DNA of 21,418 nucleotides from Dactylosporangium sp. AC04546. GTDB taxonomy: Bacteria > Actinomycetota > Actinomycetes > Mycobacteriales > Micromonosporaceae. Positions 6,594-14,025 of this stretch are shown here, piece by piece. Both the position numbers and the translations under genes were made by a program. How positions within the stretch are numbered: position 1 is the stretch's first letter; every line of letters starts with the position of its first letter. The DNA lies in contig NZ_JAHYSG010000162.1 of NCBI RefSeq assembly GCF_022095675.1, positions 1 to 21,418 on the forward strand, in the 5' to 3' direction. The notes under the pieces are model-generated. The model was not told where the DNA came from and searched no databases. It saw only the letters and a program-made list of their open reading frames with translations.

Positions 6594-6603
6594 AAGCTAC
6601 AGT
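6594..6603. promoter_or_regulatory. Overlapping divergent -10 boxes
   Basis: TACAGT on the plus strand (6598-6603) lies seven bases before the GTG at 6611 of the serine hydrolase gene. TAGCTT on the minus strand (6599-6594) lies about 25 bases before TTG 6568 of the phosphonate-type operon. The two boxes share two bases, so RNA polymerase could occupy only one at a time. Confidence 0.45.
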
Positions 6604-6610
6604 GTGCCGC

Positions 6611-7690
6611 GTGAAGACCCCGATGGGCGGCGGCGTGGCCCCCGGCTTCGAACCCGTGGCGGACGCCTTCCGGCAGTTGCTCGACAGCGGCACGGAGACC
6701 GGCGCGTCCTGCGCCGCCTACGTGCGCGGCTCACGCGTGGTCGACCTGTGGGGCGGCTGGTCCGACGCCGCCCGGACCCGCCCGTGGGAGCCGGACACGC
6801 TGGTCACGGTCTTCTCGGCGAGCAAGCCGGTGGCGGCCCTGGCGGTGCTGTCGCGGGTCGCCGACGGCCGCATCGAGCTGGATGCCCCGATCGTGCGCTA
6901 CTGGCCGCAGTTCCCGCACCCGGGCGCGACGGTCCGCCACGCGCTGTCGCACCAGGCCGGGCTGCCCGCGGTCGCGGCTGCGCTGACGGCGGCCGAGGCC
7001 CTGGACTGGCCCCGGTTCACCGCGGCGATCGCCGCGTCGCCGCTGGAGTGGGAGCCCGGGACGGCGGTGGGCGAGCACGCGCTGACCTACGGCAACATCC
7101 TGGGCGCCATCATCCGGGGCGCGACGGGCGAGACGGTCGGCTCGGTGGTGGCCTCCTTCGGCGTGGACTTCCACTTCGGGCTGGCTTCCGCGGACCTGTC
7201 GCGGTGTGCCGAGGTCGAGCACGGCTCGCCCGACTGGCCCTCGCAGTCCGTGCACGGCCACGGGGACCTGTGGGCCCGTGCGCTGGGCAACCCGCCGGAC
7301 CTGCTGTCGACGCAGGTACTGAACGGGCCCGCGTGGCGGCAGGGCGAGCTGCCGGCGGTGAACGGCCACACGACGGCCCGCGGCCTGGCCTCCCTCTACG
7401 AGCGGCTCTCCTCGCTGCTCCCGGCGGACCTGCTGACCGAGGCGCTGTCGACCCAGGTCAACGGCTACGACCGGCTGCTGGAAGAGGACGCGGAGTGGAC
7501 GCTGGGCTGGCGCCGCGACGGGTCGTGGGTGGGCATGGGCGGCATCGGCGGCTCCTCCGCGGGCGGCTCGTTCGCGGGCGACGAGCGCACCGACTACTGG
7601 CTGGCCTACGTGACCCGGCACCTGGCCGACCACGACCGGGGCAACGCGATGTACGACGCGCTGGAGGCGTGCCTCACCGCAGACGTGTAA
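6611..7690 (+). CDS. Serine hydrolase, class C beta-lactamase / family VIII esterase-like
   Basis: The 359-residue protein carries the penicillin-binding-fold signatures. Ser69-Ala-Ser-Lys72 (FSASKP) holds the nucleophile and general base, and Tyr160-Gly-Asn162 (ALTYGN) is the second catalytic motif. ALSHQAGLPA (111-120) is typical of this esterase/beta-lactamase group. The third motif, usually HxG or KTG, appears as GMGGIGGS near residue 308, with Met where His is common. There is no signal peptide, so it is probably a cytoplasmic esterase, amidase or peptidase rather than a resistance enzyme. The GTG at 6611 was chosen because TACAGT lies seven bases upstream, suggesting a leaderless transcript. 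GTG 6602 would overlap that box, and ATG 6623 is another alternative. Confidence 0.85.
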   Translation: MKTPMGGGVAPGFEPVADAFRQLLDSGTETGASCAAYVRGSRVVDLWGGWSDAARTRPWEPDTLVTVFSASKPVAALAVLSRVADGRIELDAPIVRYWPQFPHPGATVRHALSHQAGLPAVAAALTAAEALDWPRFTAAIAASPLEWEPGTAVGEHALTYGNILGAIIRGATGETVGSVVASFGVDFHFGLASADLSRCAEVEHGSPDWPSQSVHGHGDLWARALGNPPDLLSTQVLNGPAWRQGELPAVNGHTTARGLASLYERLSSLLPADLLTEALSTQVNGYDRLLEEDAEWTLGWRRDGSWVGMGGIGGSSAGGSFAGDERTDYWLAYVTRHLADHDRGNAMYDALEACLTADV

Positions 7691-7697
7691 GCCGCCG

Positions 7698-8429
7698 TCA
7701 GTTCCCGCCGGTGACCCGCACGGTGGTGCCGGTGGCGTAGGAGGCCGCGTCGCTCAGCAGCCAGGCGATCGCCTCGGCGATCTCGTCCGGGGTGCCGAGG
7801 CGCCCCATCGGGATGCGGCCGACGACGTGCTCGGCGCGGTCGGGGTCGCCGCTGCTCAGGTGGATGTCGGTGTCGATGAATCCGGGGGCCACGCCGTTGA
7901 CCCGGATGCCCTCGGCGGCGAGCTCCTTGGCCAGCCCGATCGTGAGGGCGTCGAGGGCGGCCTTGCTGGCTGCGTAGTGGATGTAGTCGTGCGGGCTGCC
8001 CAGGGTCGCGGAGCCGGAGGAGACGTTGACGATCGCACCACCGTCGGTGAGCACGCGGGCCGCCTGGCGCGCACACAGGAAGGCGCCGACCACGTTGACG
8101 TCCATGAGCCGCCGCAGTTCCTCGGCGCGCAGGTCGGCCAGCCGCCCGAGCGGCGAGATGACCCCGGCGTTGTTGACCAACCCGGTGACCGGCCCGAGCA
8201 CGGCGGCGGCGGTGTCGAAGAGCCGGATGACGTCGTCCTCGACGGCGGTGTCGACCTGGACGGCAACGGCCCGCCCACCGTCGTCGCGGATGGCCGCCGC
8301 GATGTCCTCCGCGGCCGCCGCGGCCCGCTGGTAGCCGACCGCGACCCGATGCCCGTCCCGGGCCAGCCGCAGGCAGGCGGCAGCCCCGATCCCCCGGCTC
8401 CCGCCGGTGACGATGGTGACCTTGTCCAT
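7698..8429 (-). CDS. Short-chain dehydrogenase/reductase (3-oxoacyl-ACP-reductase-like)
   Basis: This classical SDR of 244 residues has the cofactor motif TGGSRGIG (8-15), VD at 59-60 and NNAG (86-89). A catalytic Ser lies in VNVSSGS (135-140), and Tyr152 and Lys156 are in HYAASK. PGFIDTDIH follows near residue 187. The Arg at position 12 of the cofactor loop suggests NADP(H), though this is weak evidence. The chemistry would be a carbonyl/alcohol interconversion; the substrate is unknown. It is convergent with the serine hydrolase gene, whose stop is only seven bases away. The ATG at 8429 has TAGCGT seven bases upstream on its strand, so it may be leaderless. An in-frame extension to 8687 was rejected because it shows no family similarity. 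Confidence 0.9.
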   Translation of the reverse strand: MDKVTIVTGGSRGIGAAACLRLARDGHRVAVGYQRAAAAAEDIAAAIRDDGGRAVAVQVDTAVEDDVIRLFDTAAAVLGPVTGLVNNAGVISPLGRLADLRAEELRRLMDVNVVGAFLCARQAARVLTDGGAIVNVSSGSATLGSPHDYIHYAASKAALDALTIGLAKELAAEGIRVNGVAPGFIDTDIHLSSGDPDRAEHVVGRIPMGRLGTPDEIAEAIAWLLSDAASYATGTTVRVTGGN

Positions 8430-8436
8430 GCACGCC

Positions 8437-8442
8437 ACGCTA
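8437..8442 (-). promoter_or_regulatory. -10 box of the SDR gene
   Basis: TAGCGT (minus strand, 8442 to 8437) is followed by seven bases and the ATG at 8429. No ribosome-binding sequence separates them, which fits a leaderless transcript. Confidence 0.45.
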
Positions 8443-8690
8443 GCGGCCCGCCCCCCGCCGCCCGGCACCAGGCCGATCCGATCCCGGTGGCTCTCGCCAC
8501 CTCCGCCGACGTGGGAGGTGCCCGGCGGGTCGGCGACGCTGCTGCGCTGGCTGGTGGAGAGGTTCACCCGATCGCTCACCCCACGCTGGCCGCCTGTGGC
8601 GGTAGTTTTATCAGTGGCCCATGGGACGTAGACCGGATTCGGGAAACCGGAGAAGGAAAACGCCTCGTGGGTCTTTTGGTGGAGCATTCC
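8443..8690. other. Intergenic region between the SDR gene and nadA
   Basis: About 250 bases hold no gene I can support. A hairpin CCGCC-TGT-GGCGG at 8590-8602 is followed on the plus strand by TAGTTTTA. It looks like a weak intrinsic terminator, but no plus-strand gene ends nearby. The stretch 8603-8690 is less GC-rich than its surroundings and may be the end of the nadA transcript. Confidence 0.35.
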
Positions 8691-9671
8691 TCACTCACCG
8701 GAACCCACCGACCCGATCGCGATCATCCGCTCCACCGACCGGCGGGCCCGCGCCGCGACGCCGGGGTCGACGGTGACCTCGCCGGTGCCCTCCCGCAGGC
8801 AGCGCAGCAGCTTCTGCGGGGTGGTCATCTTCATGTAGCGGCAGGCCGCGGCCGGGTTGACCGGCTCGAACGCCACTCGCGGGTTGGCCTTGCGCAGCTG
8901 GTGCAGCATGCCGATCTCGGTGGCCACGAGCACCTTGCCCGCTGAGCTGGTGCGGGCCTGTTCGAGCATGCCGCCGGTGGAGAGCACGTGTGTGCGCTCG
9001 GCCGGCAGTTCTCCGACGCTGTTGAGCCACAGCGCCGAGGTCGTGCAGCCACATTCGGGGTGCACGTACAGCTCGGCGTCGGGCTCGGCGGCGACCCTCG
9101 CTCGCAGGTCGCTGGGGCTGATCCCGGCGTGCACGTGGCACTCGCCCAGCCACAGCCGGATATTGTCCCGGCCGGTCACCCGCTGGACGTGCGCGCCGAG
9201 GAACTGATCGGGCAGGAAGAGGATCTGGGTATCGGCCGGAATGGAGGCGACCACGTCGACGGCGTTCGAGGAGGTGCAGCACACGTCGGCCTCGGCCTTG
9301 ACCTCGGCCGAGGTGTTCACGTACGCCACCACCGCCGCCCCCGGGTACTCGGCCTTCCACTGCCGCAGCTGGTCGGCGGTGATCGTGTCGGCCAGCGAGC
9401 AGCCGGCGGCCGGATCGGGCATCAGCACGGTCCGGTCCGGTGCCAGGATCTTTGCCGTCTCCGCCATGAAGTGCACTCCGGCGAACACGATCGTCGACGC
9501 CTGGCTGGCCGCGGCCAGCCGGGACAGTGCGAGCGAGTCGCCGACGTGGTCGGCGACATCCTGGATCTCCGGCGCCTGGTAGTTGTGCGCCAGGATCACC
9601 GCGTCCCGCTCGGCGGCAAGACGGCGTACCTGCGCCTGCCACCCGGTCGCCGTAACAGCATCCGTAGTCAT
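8691..9671 (-). CDS. nadA: Quinolinate synthase A
   Basis: The 326-residue enzyme condenses iminoaspartate with dihydroxyacetone phosphate to form quinolinate, a precursor of NAD, in the cytoplasm. It begins with the NadA hallmark [24 protein letters not shown]. The three cysteines that hold the [4Fe-4S] cluster are visible in ADVCCTSSN (Cys131 or 132), HPEC (Cys207) and AACRYMKM (Cys277). Full length and intact motifs indicate function. The ATG at 9671 has a good ribosome-binding site, AAGGGG at 9678-9683, six bases upstream. It stands alone, without nadB or nadC downstream, and is divergent from nrtR across palindromes that probably mediate NAD-responsive repression. Confidence 0.97.
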   Translation of the reverse strand: MTTDAVTATGWQAQVRRLAAERDAVILAHNYQAPEIQDVADHVGDSLALSRLAAASQASTIVFAGVHFMAETAKILAPDRTVLMPDPAAGCSLADTITADQLRQWKAEYPGAAVVAYVNTSAEVKAEADVCCTSSNAVDVVASIPADTQILFLPDQFLGAHVQRVTGRDNIRLWLGECHVHAGISPSDLRARVAAEPDAELYVHPECGCTTSALWLNSVGELPAERTHVLSTGGMLEQARTSSAGKVLVATEIGMLHQLRKANPRVAFEPVNPAAACRYMKMTTPQKLLRCLREGTGEVTVDPGVAARARRSVERMIAIGSVGSGE

Positions 9672-9684
9672 CGAGTTCCCCTTA

Positions 9685-9715
9685 CGCCTAGGGTTTTCGA
9701 CTAATAGGCGAAAAC
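9685..9715. promoter_or_regulatory. Probable NrtR operator: two interlocked inverted repeats
   Basis: GTTTTCG (9693-9699) and CGAAAAC (9709-9715) form a perfect 7-bp inverted repeat with nine bases between. CGCCTA (9685-9690) and TAGGCG (9705-9710) form a second with fourteen bases between. The two overlap. They lie between nadA and nrtR, upstream of the nadA ribosome-binding site and of the nrtR -10 box. This is where NrtR is known to act on NAD-synthesis genes in other bacteria; which repeat is bound here is not determined. Confidence 0.7.
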
Positions 9716-9728
9716 TAGAACCCAAGTG

Positions 9729-9734
9729 TAGCCT
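9729..9734 (+). promoter_or_regulatory. -10 box of nrtR (leaderless)
   Basis: TAGCCT is followed by exactly six bases and the GTG at 9741. There is no ribosome-binding site, as expected for a leaderless transcript. Confidence 0.55.
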
Positions 9735-9740
9735 GCCACC

Positions 9741-10430
9741 GTGGGGCAAACCGACGGCGGCTACTACCGGCACGAGGCGCTCGCCGTCGTCCTGCAGGTC
9801 CGCGACGCGAAACTGCGCGTTCTCCTGTGGCAACGCGGACGTCCGCCCCAGGCCGGCCACTGGTCCCTGCCCGGCGGAGCGCTGCTACCCGAAGAACGCC
9901 TCGGCACCTCCGTCGCCCGCCATCTCGCCGACAAGGTCGACGTTCGCAGCCTGACCCATCTCGAGCAGCTGGAGACCCGCAGCGACCCGCAGCGGGACAC
10001 GCGCGGTCGCGTGCTGGCCACCGCCTATCTCGGGCTCGTCGCCACCGACACGGAGCCGCGACTCCCGGAGGACACCGCCTGGCACCCGGTCGCCGCGTTG
10101 CCTGCGACCGCGTTCGACCACGGCTCCATCATCGACTCGGGGGTTTCCCGGCTGCGCGCGAAGCTGTCGTACACCAACATCGGCTTCGCCCTCGCCCCGG
10201 CACGCTTCACCATCCCCGAGCTGTCCCGGATCTACAGCGCCGCCCTCGATCAGCCCGTCTCGGTCACCAACCTGCAACGGGTCCTCACCCGCCGGCACCT
10301 CGTCGAACCTCTTGACCAGACGGCCGCACCGGGAATGCGCGGTGGCCGGCCCGCGACCTTCTACCGCTACCGGCAGCACACCCTGCAGGTCACCGACCCC
10401 GCCGCCGTCTTCCGTCCCAGCAAGGACTGA
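9741..10430 (+). CDS. nrtR: Nudix-related NAD biosynthesis repressor NrtR
   Basis: The 229-residue protein joins an N-terminal Nudix fold (about 8-140) to a C-terminal winged helix (about 150-225). The latter includes [10 protein letters not shown] and [20 protein letters not shown], then [15 protein letters not shown] and GRPATFYRY. The Nudix box at 45-68 ([11 protein letters not shown], then [10 protein letters not shown]) lacks the catalytic REXXEE glutamates. It is therefore expected to sense a ligand, classically ADP-ribose or NAD, rather than hydrolyse it. Family members repress NAD synthesis or salvage genes, and the divergent gene here is nadA, a direct match. The GTG at 9741 is supported by TAGCCT six bases upstream. 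Confidence 0.93.
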   Translation: MGQTDGGYYRHEALAVVLQVRDAKLRVLLWQRGRPPQAGHWSLPGGALLPEERLGTSVARHLADKVDVRSLTHLEQLETRSDPQRDTRGRVLATAYLGLVATDTEPRLPEDTAWHPVAALPATAFDHGSIIDSGVSRLRAKLSYTNIGFALAPARFTIPELSRIYSAALDQPVSVTNLQRVLTRRHLVEPLDQTAAPGMRGGRPATFYRYRQHTLQVTDPAAVFRPSKD

Positions 10431-10442
10431 TGGCGGGAACGG

Positions 10443-10986
10443 TCAGGTCTGGGTGAGGGTCTCGCGGTTGTGTGGGAGGTGCCAGCCGGAGAGGTCCGGG
10501 CCCGCCGGGACGATGCCTGACGGGCCGCGGTCATAGCCGGGGAGGCGGGCGAAGTACGCGTCCTGGAGGCGTTCGATGCCCAGGACCGGGTCGCGGCCGT
10601 CCGGGTCGAGGTCGAAGGTCCAGCTCCGCTCGTCGTGGGTCGGGCCGCAGACGCCCATCGAGAGCACCTCCGACAGTCCCAGAAGGTCCAGCTCCGCTCG
10701 TCGTGGGTCGGGCCGCAGACGCCCATCGAGAGCACCTCCGACAGTCCCAGAAGGTCCAGCTCCGCTCGTCGTGGGTCGGGCCGCAGACGCCCATCGAGAG
10801 CACCTCCGACAGTCCCAGCAGGCCGCGGACGATGAGCGCGCGACTCGCCCACGGGCAGGCCCGCGACACCACCAGGCGGTACCGCCCGGGCTCGACCGGA
10901 TAGCCGTCGCGCCCGTCGGCGGTGATCCGCGTGGTGATGTACCGCGAGTCGCGCTTGTACTCGCCCGCTGACCGATAGGCACCCAT
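10443..10986 (-). pseudogene. Glutathione-S-transferase-like (glutathionyl-hydroquinone reductase family) gene, frameshifted and truncated
   Basis: From ATG 10986 the reading frame gives MGAYRSAGEYKRDSRYIT, then ITADGRDGYPVEPGRYRLVV and SRACPWASRALIVRGLLGL. This is the N-terminal thioredoxin-like domain of the YqjG/ECM4-type transferases, with the active-site Cys in CPWA. The frame then enters three tandem 68-bp copies that put it out of phase. The proper continuation (DLDPDGRDPVLGIERLQDAY, then FARLPGY) is found in another frame after the last copy. Removing two copies restores one continuous frame. Even then it ends at 10443, after DLSGWHLPHNRETLTQT, without the all-helical C-terminal domain of about 200 residues. 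The product would be inactive. The family uses low-molecular-weight thiols; in actinomycetes the partner would be mycothiol. Confidence 0.82.
10615..10818. repeat. Three perfect tandem copies of a 68-bp unit
   Basis: The unit starting AAGGTCCAGC and ending GACAGTCCCAG occurs at 10615-10682, 10683-10750 and 10751-10818 with no mismatch that I can find. It is an internal piece of the transferase gene, coding on the minus strand for GLSEVLSMGVCGPTHDERSW in one frame. Since 68 leaves a remainder of two on division by three, two copies or three copies break the frame, while one or four keep it. Confidence 0.97.
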
Positions 10987-11009
10987 GTGCCCATCGTGCC
11001 CCGTCAGGG

Positions 11010-11711
11010 TCAGGCCGACACCAACTGGGGGTAGAGCGCCTCCGGTGCCGCCGAGAGGGCCTGCTTGACGGTGCGGGTGATGTCGTCGGCGAGGACCTCG
11101 AAGGCGCCGGCCTCGACGCCGTCGTACGCCTGCCGCACGACGTCCTCGGCGCGAACCTTCGGGCCCTCGACGTGCGCGGCCATCTCGGTGTCGACGTAGC
11201 CGACGTGCAGGCCGGTGACGCCGACGCCCTTGGGCGCCAGCTCCAGCCGGAAGCCGTTGGTGGCCTGCCAGAGCGCGGCCTTGTTCGCACTGTACGAGGT
11301 GCCCTGGCTGATCCACGACAGCACGGAGTGCACGTCGAGCAGGTGACCGCCGCCGTTGGCGACGATGATCGGCGCGAACGCGCGGGTGACCGCGACCGGG
11401 CCGAAGAAGTTGGTCTCGAACTCCCGGCGCACGTCGTCGAGGTCGCCGGTCAGCAGGCTCGCCCGCACCGAGATGCCGGCGTTGTTGACCAGGAACGTCA
11501 CGTCGCCCGCCTGCGCGGCGGCCCGCGCGATCGAAGCGAGGTCGGTCACGTCGAGCGCCAGCGGCACGGCACCCGGCGTCGTGACGCTGCCCGGGTCGCG
11601 CGCCCCGGCGTACACCTTGCGGGCCCCGCGCTCCAGCGCCCCCTCCACGAAGGCCTTGCCGAGCCCCCGGTTGCCGCCCGTCACCAGTACCACCGAGTCC
11701 TGAATCCTCAT
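11010..11711 (-). CDS. Short-chain dehydrogenase/reductase, TetR-linked
   Basis: This is a 233-residue SDR with cofactor motif TGGNRGLG (11-18), DV at 54-55 and LVNNAG (74-79). The catalytic residues are Ser129, Tyr140 and Lys144, in HSVLSW and SYSANKAAL. The Arg after the first glycines fits NADP(H). The substrate is unknown. The C-terminus is a little short compared with biosynthetic SDRs but complete for this subgroup. The ATG at 11711 has a strong GGGAGGG ribosome-binding site. It is divergent from tetR at 11809, and two palindromic operators lie in its promoter region, so it is almost certainly the regulator's target. A role in detoxifying a reactive carbonyl or xenobiotic is a reasonable guess. 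Confidence 0.9.
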   Translation of the reverse strand: MRIQDSVVLVTGGNRGLGKAFVEGALERGARKVYAGARDPGSVTTPGAVPLALDVTDLASIARAAAQAGDVTFLVNNAGISVRASLLTGDLDDVRREFETNFFGPVAVTRAFAPIIVANGGGHLLDVHSVLSWISQGTSYSANKAALWQATNGFRLELAPKGVGVTGLHVGYVDTEMAAHVEGPKVRAEDVVRQAYDGVEAGAFEVLADDITRTVKQALSAAPEALYPQLVSA

Positions 11712-11729
11712 CGCGAGCCCTCCCGTCGG

Positions 11730-11779
11730 CGGAAACCGGTCGGTTTCCGATGGGTCGACTGTAAACCGATCGGTTTCCG
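11730..11779. promoter_or_regulatory. Twin TetR operators
   Basis: The first site (11730-11749) is a perfect palindrome with arms CGGAAACCG and CGGTTTCCG around GT. The second (11760-11779) repeats it as TGTAAACCG-AT-CGGTTTCCG, with two or three mismatches in the left arm. Their centres are exactly 30 bp apart, nearly three turns of the helix, so two dimers could sit on the same face. They cover the region between the SDR start and the tetR -10 box. Confidence 0.9.
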
Positions 11780-11796
11780 ATCGTCCAGTGTCGCGC

Positions 11797-11802
11797 TAGT
11801 CT
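11797..11802 (+). promoter_or_regulatory. -10 box of tetR (leaderless)
   Basis: TAGTCT is followed by six bases and the GTG at 11809, with no ribosome-binding site between, consistent with a leaderless transcript. Confidence 0.55.
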
Positions 11803-11808
11803 CATGAC

Positions 11809-12396
11809 GTGGCTTCTCCGCGCGAACGGCTCCTCTCTACCGCCGCCGAACTCTTTTACTCCGAGGGCATCGGGGCGGTCGGCGTCGAGAAGCTGTGCCA
11901 GACCGCCGGCGTGTCGAAGCGCACGATGTACCAGCTGTTCGACACGAAGTCGGATCTGGTCGCCGAGGCGCTGCGCACCCACGGCCCGCGGACCGTCGAG
12001 GGCTACTTCCCGCCGGACGACGCCGGCCTCACCCCGCGCGAACGGATCCTGCACGTGTTCGAGCGCCTGGAGGACGACGCCGGCCGCCCCGGCTTCCACG
12101 GCTGCCCGTTCGTGAACACGAGCGTCGAGCTCCATGATCCGAGCCACCGCGCCAGCACCGTGGCCCTGCACTTCAAGCGTCTGCTCGAGTCGTACTTCGA
12201 GCGCCTCGCGCAGCAGCTCGACGCCCCCGACCCCGAGGTGCTGGCGGCCCAGTTGACCGCGGTCTTCGACGGCTGCTCAGTGCGGGCCGTGATGCGGGCC
12301 GCGCCGCTGGACGGCCTGGCCGTGCGCACCGCCGCGGCCCTGCTCGACGCCGCCATTACCTCTGAGGTCATCGACACCATGCCCACGGCCCGGTGA
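11809..12396 (+). CDS. TetR/AcrR-family transcriptional repressor
   Basis: The 195-residue protein has a TetR helix-turn-helix at about residues 5-52, with LLSTAAELFYSEGIGAVGVE then GVSKRTMYQLFDTKSDLV. The all-helical ligand domain contains the GCPFVNTSVELHDPSHRA segment seen in one common actinobacterial TetR subgroup. It probably represses the divergent SDR gene and itself through the twin palindromes. The GTG at 11809 is fixed by the -10 box six bases before it; an out-of-frame ATG at 11804 is not usable. The stop is ten bases before the DUF1330 gene, which is probably co-transcribed. The inducer is unknown. Confidence 0.93.
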   Translation: MASPRERLLSTAAELFYSEGIGAVGVEKLCQTAGVSKRTMYQLFDTKSDLVAEALRTHGPRTVEGYFPPDDAGLTPRERILHVFERLEDDAGRPGFHGCPFVNTSVELHDPSHRASTVALHFKRLLESYFERLAQQLDAPDPEVLAAQLTAVFDGCSVRAVMRAAPLDGLAVRTAAALLDAAITSEVIDTMPTAR

Positions 12397-12406
12397 CGAT
12401 CGGGGC

Positions 12407-12745
12407 ATGACCGCATACGCACTCGCCCACCTGCACACGCCGACCGTGAACGAGGACGTGCTCACCTACCTGGAGCGGATCGGGGCGACCCTCACGCCGT
12501 TCGGCGGGGCGTTCATCGTCCACGGGCCGCAGGTCGAGGTCCGCGAGGGCGAGTGGCCCGGGACCGTCGTGATCATCGCGTTCCCCGACCTGGACGCGGC
12601 GCGGGCCTGGTACGACTCGCCCGCTTACCAGGAGATCCTGCACCTGCGCACCGACCACATCCCCGGGGCGGCGATCCTCTTCGACGGCGTGCGCGAGGGC
12701 CACGACGCGGCGAAGATGGCGGCCGCCATCCGCGCGGGTCGCTGA
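12407..12745 (+). CDS. DUF1330 family small protein
   Basis: This is a 112-residue protein of the ferredoxin-like dimeric alpha/beta-barrel type. The family core is recognisable in VLTYLERIGATLTPFGGAFI, then EGEWPGTVVIIAFPD and AARAWYDSPAYQEILHLRTD. Members are small cytoplasmic proteins of undetermined function, often near oxidoreductases. The ATG at 12407 lies ten bases after the tetR stop, with CGGGG just before it, so the two genes form an operon with tetR first. Directly after its stop the sequence changes abruptly to the middle of a different gene. Confidence 0.9.
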   Translation: MTAYALAHLHTPTVNEDVLTYLERIGATLTPFGGAFIVHGPQVEVREGEWPGTVVIIAFPDLDAARAWYDSPAYQEILHLRTDHIPGAAILFDGVREGHDAAKMAAAIRAGR

Positions 12746-14025
12746 GCCCGAACGGACACGACACCCGCACCGGCGAGGTGCGCTGGCGGGCCACCCTCAC
12801 CGCCGAGGCCGAGGCGACCGCCGCCGGGCCCGCGGTGCTGCTGACGACGCCGCCCGAGACGGGCTCCGCGCCGGTTTCGACGGGCAGCGCCCGCGAGGCC
12901 GCGACGAACGGCCGCCGCGCGGGACACACGACCGACCGCCGCGGCCGCACGACCACCGGGCCGGCCGCGGGCGAGGGCGGCCGTGGGCGGGTGACCGCGC
13001 TCGATGTCGCCACCGGGAAGGTGCGCTGGGACGCGGCGCTCCCCGAGGGCTGTGCGGCCGGTGCGGTGGCCGGGGACCGGACCACCGTCGCCGTGGTGCT
13101 GCGGTGCGGGGAGCGCAACGAGGTCCAGATCCTGGACGCCGGCACCGGGCGGGTGCTGGCGCGGACCGGAATCGGGCCCGGCGACGGGATCGCGCCCATC
13201 GTGCGGGACGGCGTCACCATGCTGCGGGACGCGCGGTCGTTCCAGGTGTTCGCGCCGGACGGGCGGCGGCTGGCCGACCGGGCCGGGGAGGTCTGCGCCG
13301 AGCAGTGCGACGCCGCCGTCGAGGACGGCGTCGCCATCGTCGCGCACGGCGGGAGCCGCGACGATCCCGACGACGCCGCGGTCGAGGGCATCGCGCTCGC
13401 CGACGGCCGGCCGCTCTGGCGGGCCCGCGTCGCGGCGGCGCACCTGGTGGCGGCGGGCGGGCGGCTGTACGCGGTCGGGCCGGCGGCGCGCCCGGTGCCG
13501 TTCCTGGTCGTGCACGACATCGACGCCGAGCACGGGCCGGGGGCGGGGCTGGTGTCCGAGGTGCCGTACCGGAAGGGGGCGGCCACCGCCCTCGGTGGCC
13601 GGGTGCTCGGAACCGGGGCCGCGGGCGCCCGGTGGTACACCATCGTGCCCGAACGCCGGCCACCGGTGAGCCCGCAGTGGCCGGACGCCTGCCGGACCGT
13701 GGACGCCGCGCAGCTCGCGGCGCTCTTCCGCAAGGAGGAGCCGGACGTCGTCGACGTCACGGTGCCGGGCGCGCCGGCGCACGCCGAGTGCCGGTTCGAC
13801 ACGCCGCGCGGGCCGGCCGTCACGGTGTCGATCCTGTGGTCCGGGCCGGACGCGCGGCGGCGGTTCGCGGTACTGGTGCCCGGGCCGGAGGAGGTGCGCG
13901 GCCGCAACGCCACCGTCACCACCCTCCGCTTCCCCGACGGCAGCCGGATCGTCCAGGTCGAGACGACCGGCGGCGAGACCATGGCCCGGAAGGTCGCGCG
14001 CATGATCCAGGAGCACGACGCATGA
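12746..14025 (+). pseudogene. PQQ-type beta-propeller protein gene lacking its 5' end
   Basis: The frame running from the DUF1330 stop to 14025 encodes about 425 residues. Blade repeats of a PQQ-binding-like beta-propeller are visible: TRTGEVRWRATL near the start, LDVATGKVRWDAALP, LDAGTGRVLAR and GIALADGRPLWRA. A smaller C-terminal domain of about 120 residues follows, from CRTVDAAQLAALF onwards. The first recognisable bases are already inside a blade. There is no signal sequence or membrane anchor, which relatives of this type normally have. The only nearby starts are GTG 12778 and GTG 12991, without a ribosome-binding site. A deletion that joined it to the end of the DUF1330 gene is the simplest explanation. 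A shortened cytoplasmic protein starting at 12778 cannot be excluded. The stop overlaps the next gene in ATGA. Confidence 0.65.

Noticed and set aside
6611..7690. Antibiotic-resistance beta-lactamase
   Set aside because: There is no signal peptide and the third motif is altered, so a cytoplasmic esterase-like hydrolase is more likely.
8590..8610. Hairpin plus TAGTTTTA as a true terminator
   Set aside because: The stem is only five base pairs and the T-run is on the strand where no gene ends nearby.
8443..8687. N-terminal extension of the SDR to 8687
   Set aside because: The extra 86 residues share nothing with SDR proteins, and a -10 box lies just before the ATG at 8429.
10615..10818. 68-bp repeats as a CRISPR array
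   Set aside because: Copies are directly adjacent with no spacers, and the unit is part of a coding sequence.
10531..12171. 546-codon minus-strand frame running across tetR, the SDR and the transferase remnant
   Set aside because: Only its last part, after 10986, resembles a protein family. The rest is a frame-shifted shadow of the SDR gene or antisense to tetR.
12573..14003. 476-codon minus-strand frame opposite the propeller gene
   Set aside because: It shows no family motif, whereas the plus strand shows repeated propeller blades.
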